In this document: positions 57,299 through 64,000 of the stretch, one piece after another
Layout: each line of letters begins with the position of its first letter
Position numbering within the stretch: position 1 is the first letter of the stretch
Assembly (NCBI GenBank): GCA_949987705.1
Contig: OX465283.1
Span: 166,857,850 to 166,921,849 of the forward strand
Direction of reading: 5' to 3'
Length of the DNA stretch: 64,000 nt
Origin: Thereva unica
Lineage: Eukaryota; Arthropoda; Insecta; Diptera; Therevidae
Notes under the pieces: generated by a model
What the model was told of the DNA's origin: nothing
The model's input: the letters and a program-made list of their open reading frames with translations, nothing else
Databases searched by the model: none
Position numbers and translations under genes: made by a program

Positions 57299-57499
57299 GC
57301 CCTAACTATAATGGTCTTAAGACGGCTTAAGATGCCTCTTCAAATTCTTTTAAAACTGGCTAATTTTCTGTCAAAGCATAATGAATCTTAATCTTTATGG
57401 CTAAGCTAATAAATCATTACGTTTGGACAAAAAATTAGCCAATTTTAAGAAAATTTGACGAGGCATCTTAAGCCGTCTTAAGACCATTATAGTTAGGGC
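57299..57499. mobile_element. Tc1/mariner-like MITE, near-perfect palindrome
   Basis: GCCCTAACTATAATGGTCTT at the left and AAGACCATTATAGTTAGGGC at the right are exact complements. The arms stay paired for ~85 bp with few mismatches, including CTTAAGACGGCTTAAGATGC. TA lies on both sides. At 201 bp with almost no loop, it is a classic short foldback MITE, and its conservation suggests recent activity. Confidence 0.87.
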
Positions 57500-58284
57500 T
57501 AATGGCCCATAGGTGACGATGTAGGCAACCTGGGTATCCGCCAGAAAGTCTGTTTCCGGGGCTTTCACGGAGATGAAAGAAAGAGAACACTCTCTCACTT
57601 CCAGTGTAAATGCACGGCTCTAGCTAAAGCCAGGCACTAGGCAGTTACGTTCTGGAAGACTTCAAGGAGATCTCCCAGACTAGAGATCACAGCACTGATA
57701 AGCTTCCTAAACTCCTCTGAATAGCTTTTGACATCCGCCGCGATCTTGAGTTAAAGTTATTTTGGTGTCGATGAAGTGCTCGGAAATGAGATCCATAAAA
57801 ACTAATCTATTTTGCACGATGTAATACGAGCAAACATGAAATACCAAGGAGGCATATTTCTTCTAGCCGATGGTGTATGTCCAACTGCGAGATCCTCTTT
57901 AATGTGGACAAATTTAAACTAAAATGCGATTTCGCAGAAGTGCCCGTTTTAATCGATAAATTTAACTAAAACACATTCGACGGCCCCGAATATATGAAGA
58001 ATTTAAATTGCTGTTCAAATAAGCTGCACATCATACAGAACTGAACGTAAACTGTCGAAGGTAATTTACACTCCTTGGGCTGGTCATAAACAGTGCAGTC
58101 TCTGATGGAAGCTCGTGGGTGTTCCGAATACCAACACACTTCCAGGATACCACTCCGCAGTCGGCGTTTACATTGCTGTGAGCAACCAACACTAAGAGTC
58201 GAGCAAATATCTGTAAATTATAAATGCCTTTAGTCCCAGCTAATTTGTAGGCTTAGCAACCGCGCGACATCGTAACATCCCCCT

Positions 58285-58335
58285 AATGAATCGTTCTCCG
58301 ATTAATTAGCAGGCAGTTAATTACCGCACGTACAG
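58285..58335. promoter_or_regulatory. Paired TAATTA sites in slou intron 2
   Basis: CGATTAATTAGCAGGCAGTTAATTACCGC style sites (two TTAATTA cores ~12 bp apart, 58299-58324) sit in non-repetitive intron DNA. Closely paired cores can support cooperative homeodomain binding. The function is inferred. Confidence 0.35.
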
Positions 58336-59185
58336 CCCTGACGACTAAATTGCAGAACGCTCGTGGCTATATATGACTCCAAGTTCTGTCTGAAGTGATT
58401 CGTGCGATTCAACCCTTTCACTTCATTTTGGGAATTCGGTTAAGCTCTACCCCACCACCATCTAGATGGCGTGATAGAGCGCTCCAAAATTGTAATGGTT
58501 TCCATCTTCACATCATCATCCATCCACCCCCAGATGTAAGGTTTTACCAAACTACAATGGTGCGGAATTATGAGCTGCTGGTGTTCGCCATCCAGGATTC
58601 TTAGGCCCTCTGCAAGTGTCCTTGTTACTCCCGAATAAAACGAGCAAAATGAAAGAGATGTGGGGATATATCCAGCGTTTACAATATGGTCTCCAACTTC
58701 TCCTTACCCTGGCTCCGTTATTGTTGTTTCCAAACTCATATAACAACCCTGACGCTTGGCAGCAAGTCGAATTATGAAAATGAGACGACAAATACGCCCT
58801 CAGGGATAATACAGCAATCTCGATTCTATTCTTGGGATGGTAATTAACACTCTGATTTCGTAATTAAGTTTACGACGAGAGAGATACTCCAAGTTTAATG
58901 CCACTTTCCCTCGAGTATAACAGATACCCGTTAAAACCACCAAGAGGGGATGGCTGAACTTATGATATGGCAGGGCCTGCGGAAGGGGGCTAATCTGGTG
59001 TATTAGATTATCGGAATTTTGGCAGAGGATGGAACTTAGTTTGGCCGATACATAATAGCGATTTGGTGGTTGTTCATGGTAACAAGGAGTGATGTAAATA
59101 CATACATGGAGGGGGCTTACAAATACTCATTCGATTTTAAATACATACATATATTCCAATGTAAAGATAATTTCATAACAAGTTT

Positions 59186-59966
59186 TTCATTTGGCAATTT
59201 TGAACGCAGGAGTCACCTTTTGCACCTTTGGCATGACCACACTTGTCACAGTGTATAATGATGCTTACACTGTTAGTAGGAACGAACGCCCAATTCGAAA
59301 TTTATGTGGATATGAGAGAGTCGCTATATTCGCTTCTCCCTTTTTCCACATGTTCGTACTTCTCTACGAAGACTGTAATTATCCTCTATAGAAGTAGGCT
59401 CAGTTCTAAGGACAAAGCAGGTTTTAAAATTATGAGGAATCAGGAGGATCGGGAACCCTGCGTTTGTAATAGTATTGGATTGTTTGAATATTTGGAAATA
59501 CTGGCTGTGGAATATTGGTCCACAGTCGAATTGTTCAATTGGCAAACCAATGCCTTTTCTCGAGGATATAGGACCAATCTAATGTTGCAGGTATAGCATG
59601 GGAAAAAGGAGAGAGGTAGTACTGGGTCTGAAATGTCGAATAGCAAGCTCTAGTTGAAAAGGTAGTAGCGAAAAAATGAAAGAACTGCCAACCCCAAATT
59701 TTGGTTCTTACTCCACCATCCCATACCACCTCGAAAGAACCCTTGGTTCGACAAAGAAGTAGGAGATAGCTTCCTCGGTTGTTGCGCTTACAGGCGAAGG
59801 TAGAAAAATGGGAGTTTATGTAAAGAGAAAAGAAAGACAAGAAAGAAATATTTTCTAAGCAGGAGAAATGGAGAGACCAATGACCATGCAACTGCGTGGA
59901 ATCGAACCATGGACCTTTGCGGGGGAAATCAAGAGTCTTACCTCTAAATCGCTGATCCCTCCATTA
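59186..59966 (-). mobile_element. LINE tail plus tRNA-like SINE head in slou intron 2
   Basis: At 59195 the + strand shows the LINE tail block (GCAGGAGTCACCTTTTGCAC). The minus-strand frame at 59324-59545 resembles the one at 51419-51607 (both start with an IEQ.DCG..SQYF pattern). At 59885-59960 the minus strand has a tRNA-like head with B-box GGTTCGATTCC and an A-box-like TTTAGAGGTAAGAC. The order of head upstream and LINE-like tail downstream repeats that at 34.1-34.65 kb, supporting one composite SINE family, although two neighbouring insertions remain possible. Confidence 0.55.
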
Positions 59967-61004
59967 AACTGATGAAACCATTTCACGTAGTTAGTTTCCT
60001 CAACTCTCTTTTATGGCAATCAACCCATGCTAAATGACTACATTTACGTTGGACCAGTCACACCCAAAGAATCAATGGCGAAAAAAACTCTGAATCTACT
60101 GCTATAGTTGAGAAAAAGGAGGTGTTCAAACCACGGGAAATTACTTAAACTGACAAATTACTGACAGAGAAAAGTTTAGAAGAAGTGCCTGAAGGAGGAC
60201 AAACCTGGAAGTGGTCAAAGAGGAAGAAGAGTAAGCTGTATAATAATGACATGAAAATAACAACTGCTTGGAATGTGACAAGACCGATAAAGGCTCCCCA
60301 CATAACCCGGTCTCTCAATGCCAGCCTACGTGGCTCACTTCCGGCTCTATAAATATGAATGTCACATTCAAAGTTTAATAGACGTTCCTAAACGGGACTG
60401 AAAAGTATCCACCTCGGCATACTCGCAAGAACAATCTACTACATTTAGCCCTAAGTTGACATTGCGATTGAACCTTATTTGACCCTAAAAAATTTAAATC
60501 GAATAAAATCCATCTGACCAAGATGTCATTATTCTCGGGGTAAAAGGATGTCGTTCCTAAGACGAAGGATTATCATAAAACGGTTTTTACGAGGCTGTTA
60601 AGTAACCCTTTAAGCGTACCTTTGTGTTCGACAAGAATTACATCAATTTCACCCTCAAGTGCCTCCAGCCAGCAAAAGTTCACTGAAGCAATTTATGAAG
60701 GGCAAATCCCCTGAAAATCACCTTCCCGCCCCAAAATGGCCACCCACTGATTTAACTGGATGAAGCCGCCGTATAGCTGGGGCGCCTAGGACCAGGCAAT
60801 ATTGTACAATCACGTCTATGTGTGTTTGTGTGGGCTTGTGTGCGTGCAATGCCCGTTATATTGGTGTTAATTTTTAACGACTTAATTTATTGATGTTTGC
60901 ACATGCAAAACGCGCCTACCATTGCTGCTGCTGGTGGTTTGGGAGCTCCACGATAAGTCCATTTCAGGTAGGATTGGTCCGTGGCCGTCTACTGCTACCG
61001 CTCT

Positions 61005-61100
61005 GGATTGCGTAAACAATCATTTAATTATCCATGTATACATAATTAGGTGCACGTTATTTCCACCTGTTAATTAATCACATAATTAGCAACATCGCTT
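61005..61100. promoter_or_regulatory. TAATTA/E-box cluster in slou intron 2
   Basis: Within about 90 bp there are CATTTAATTATCC, CATAATTAGG, CACCTGTTAATTAATCAC and CATAATTAGC, that is four homeodomain cores plus a CACCTG E-box abutting one of them. The surrounding 60.9-61.4 kb is non-repetitive. This is the densest such cluster I noticed and is a good candidate for a mesodermal or neural enhancer of slou. Confidence 0.5.
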
Positions 61101-62837
61101 CATTTAATATTTAAGTGGGACTCAATTTGCCGGGGCTGCATGGAGGCGACTGCAATCCGGAATGATTGCCCCATCACGGATGAATGCACTGCGGTATATC
61201 ATTAGCGGCTGGTGTGCGACAGCATTTGCTGATCGAAGGATAAATCTAATCAAATTGCAGTCGGTGCTGGTTAAAGGGGTTGATGCAAAATGACATTTTG
61301 GGGGTTGTAATCAGTTGGATGGTGTCAAACCGCAAATGCGTTCTCGGTACATTTATTGCGCACAATTTATTGGATTTGCACATTATCAATGCGAAAATAA
61401 AATTGTGCACAGTTTAGGCGAAAATTATGCAATCACTTAACTGGTGGTCTACTGGCTTCGAAAGCAGTATTATTGGACCAGTTATGAATGGCCGTTAGGA
61501 CCGTCTTTTCCTGACGACACAAACTTTGTTCGCGCGCACATTTTCACATAAAATTTTCATCGTGAAGCAAAAGAAAGCTGCTGTTAAAGCCGGCTCTACA
61601 CGATGCTATGAAACCCACCAATGTTGGACGCTAGTTCGAACATCGGCCAAACGATGGCTACAAATCTATGGCATCATCAATTGCACGTTGCAGTGCAGGC
61701 CATGGGGCTGCTGTCTGGCATCAGAAGCGTTGCTATTTTTGAATAGGTTACTGGCTTTGCCAATTTCATTTAAGCTCGGTGGTGCAGACCTTAAAAGCAT
61801 CCAAGTGATCCATCCAATGATTGTAGACGGTCTCACAATTGAAAATACAGATTTTCTGTCGTTTTCGGACGATATCCGAAGATCTCATTCGATTTCACAC
61901 AAGATTTTTCTTAGAATTCGTGACTATAGTGCCAGTTTTGTTGGGTATAATTCTTACTTCCTTATTCTGAAGACCCAGACGAAGGAACTTGTAGGTCGTT
62001 TCTCTACCGATTATATTCAAACATGATCAATTGTTAAGCAGTTAACCGCGTAGTTTTGAATTCAGTTCAGTAAAAGCATCACTGACGGTGGAACCATACC
62101 CACGATACAACTTCCTTCGACTATCGGCCTTTACAGTGACTTTTGTTTTAAAACCGAGCTAGAATAGGTTTATCATTCTAGTCGTTGCTGCTATTGGATC
62201 GCTTATTTGTCCATTTTAGCTCTACTTTATCGTATATCAAACTATTAATATATTTTTCCATAAATAAGAAGAAGATATCTTTTGTAAGAAAATCTGTTTT
62301 CGCCATAAATCAGTTTTCTCCATAAATCAATAACTGTGCCTTGACCATAAATAAAACATGCCCGTCCACGATATAACAAAGTTTCCCCAAACCTCAGTCA
62401 TCAGGTGTCGGTGTCATCTATTACCTAAAAAAATCAAATGCGGCACGTGAACCCTAAAACAATTTACCACTGTTGATGGCTAACTAATCCTCCAGAGATT
62501 TGTCGTGTGCTATTAGATGACATGCAGGAAACTGCCCTCGCCCAAGGACTTCCCGTGCTGCATTTGCTATGTGGACGAAACCTAATCTAGCATCCATGAC
62601 GTAACCCTCATCCGAGCGCCTGTAGAGTTTGCCTTTAGGCACATTAAATCTTCCCCACATGTCGAAATCGAACCCAAATCAAACTGATTCGGGACCTGCT
62701 GGGCGATTATATTCCGAGGGCGATGTCCAAATTGACGGTGGAATATCGCTTTCAAACCGAAATTTCATTACACTCGTGCTAATTAAATCGACGAACCTGA
62801 TTAGGGAGCACACAGGGTGAAGCCGATAATGACGTAA

Positions 62838-63471
<634 letters not shown>

Positions 63472-63850
63472 AATTACGCTTCCAGATTAGTCACTTATCT
63501 ACCAAATAAATTGTGATGACGCGTTTCGTCGCTAGGTTTAAGTTTAGCGCAACATTCGCTTCCAACCGCGGTCGGGTGAAGGTGCAAATGCCGAAGTCTT
63601 CATTGGGAGATTGCAGGGACTTGGGGTCCTGTCTCCGTGTTTTCATTGTTACCCTTTACGGTGACTCTATTGGATTTTTGTCAATTAATCATATTTCTGC
63701 TCGAGTGCATCAGAGGCCATCCGCAGTTTATCTGACTTTATTTCTAAGGGAACACCTGATTTCCAGAGTTTCGTTTTAAGTGTTTTGTAATAAAACTAAA
63801 GAGAAATGTAAATTATGTAAATTACTATTCTAAAACTAAATAAATTTTAA
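63472..63850 (+). terminator. slou: slou 3' UTR with candidate poly-A signals
   Basis: AATAAA hexamers occur at 63505-63510, 63789-63794 and 63839-63844. The first would give a very short 3' UTR and the latter two one of about 340-390 nt. Which is used cannot be told from sequence. The 88-codon open frame at 63513-63779 has no domain. Confidence 0.5.
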
Positions 63851-64000
63851 GAAAGGAAAATGTTTTGTTTCACGTTAGAAAATGTCTCCTTACTGTTCTT
63901 AGTGTGTTCAAAGCCGTTTGATTTGCTGAGGAAGAGCAGATCGGTCGATCATCACTCCCAGTTGCCTAGTCTTGCACTCGCACAATATTGTATGCTTGAA
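63851..64000. other. Downstream flank
   Basis: No feature is recognised in the last 150 bases. Confidence 0.4.

Noticed and set aside
61526..62026. 166-codon open frame in slou intron 2 on the + strand
   Set aside because: No recognisable domain, no splice context of its own and poor protein-like composition; length alone is not enough in a 7.5-kb intron.

Overview
The window is animal nuclear DNA, most likely from an insect and probably a fly (Diptera). It is AT-rich, full of decayed transposable elements, has no bacterial gene density, and has spliced exons with GT..AG borders. The one host gene I can support is an orthologue of Drosophila slouch (slou, also NK-1 or S59), an NK-class homeobox gene of the muscle and neural identity network. 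It lies on the + strand in four coding exons: 48458-49315, 55120-55351, 62896-63185 and 63253-63471. Joined they give one 532-residue protein. Every exon junction keeps frame, and the last intron splits the homeodomain between positions 44 and 45. The Diptera assignment rests on how closely the protein follows the fly slou sequence as I remember it. The introns (5.8 and 7.5 kb) and the repeat load suggest a genome larger than that of Drosophila melanogaster.

Positions 1-48200 show no other host gene. This stretch looks like a long 5' intergenic domain made of two interleaved materials. One is relatively complex, non-repetitive DNA (for example 14.0-16.2, 32.6-33.9, 36.0-37.7, 40.3-41.2 and 42.2-44.2 kb) with recurrent TAATTA homeodomain-type sites and some E-boxes; this is candidate enhancer DNA. 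The other is transposon debris. A candidate Inr+DPE core promoter lies at 48228-48261, followed by a 228-nt leader with three small upstream ORFs.

The mobile-element layer is rich. It includes reverse-transcriptase relics of at least three non-LTR groups: R1-like at 2.2-2.9 kb; RTE-like at 19.1-20.2, 24.5-25.9 and 28.7-29.0 kb; and Jockey/CR1-like at 31.5-32.5, 34.7-35.0, 45.9-46.3, 50.9-51.7 and 59.2-59.6 kb. There is also a tRNA-derived SINE family whose 3' tail resembles the Jockey/CR1-like LINE tail, and a mariner transposase fossil. Many non-autonomous DNA elements have visible terminal inverted repeats. The best bounded are a 2.85-kb hAT-like element with a perfect 8-bp target duplication and a ~1.1-kb internal palindrome (10178-13025), a hAT-like element at 53909-54298, a piggyBac-like element at 41694-42160, a Tc1/mariner-like MITE at 57299-57499 and a GC-rich tandem dimer at 38781-39537. 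A 309-bp tandem array with an inverted terminal copy lies at 5726-6801.

I see no CRISPR array, operon, bona fide tRNA or rRNA gene, and no convincing new enzymatic system. The parts most worth following up are the SINE/LINE tail sharing, the large palindromes (possible hairpin-RNA sources), the dimeric GC-rich foldback element, and the predicted slou promoter, leader uORFs and TAATTA clusters.
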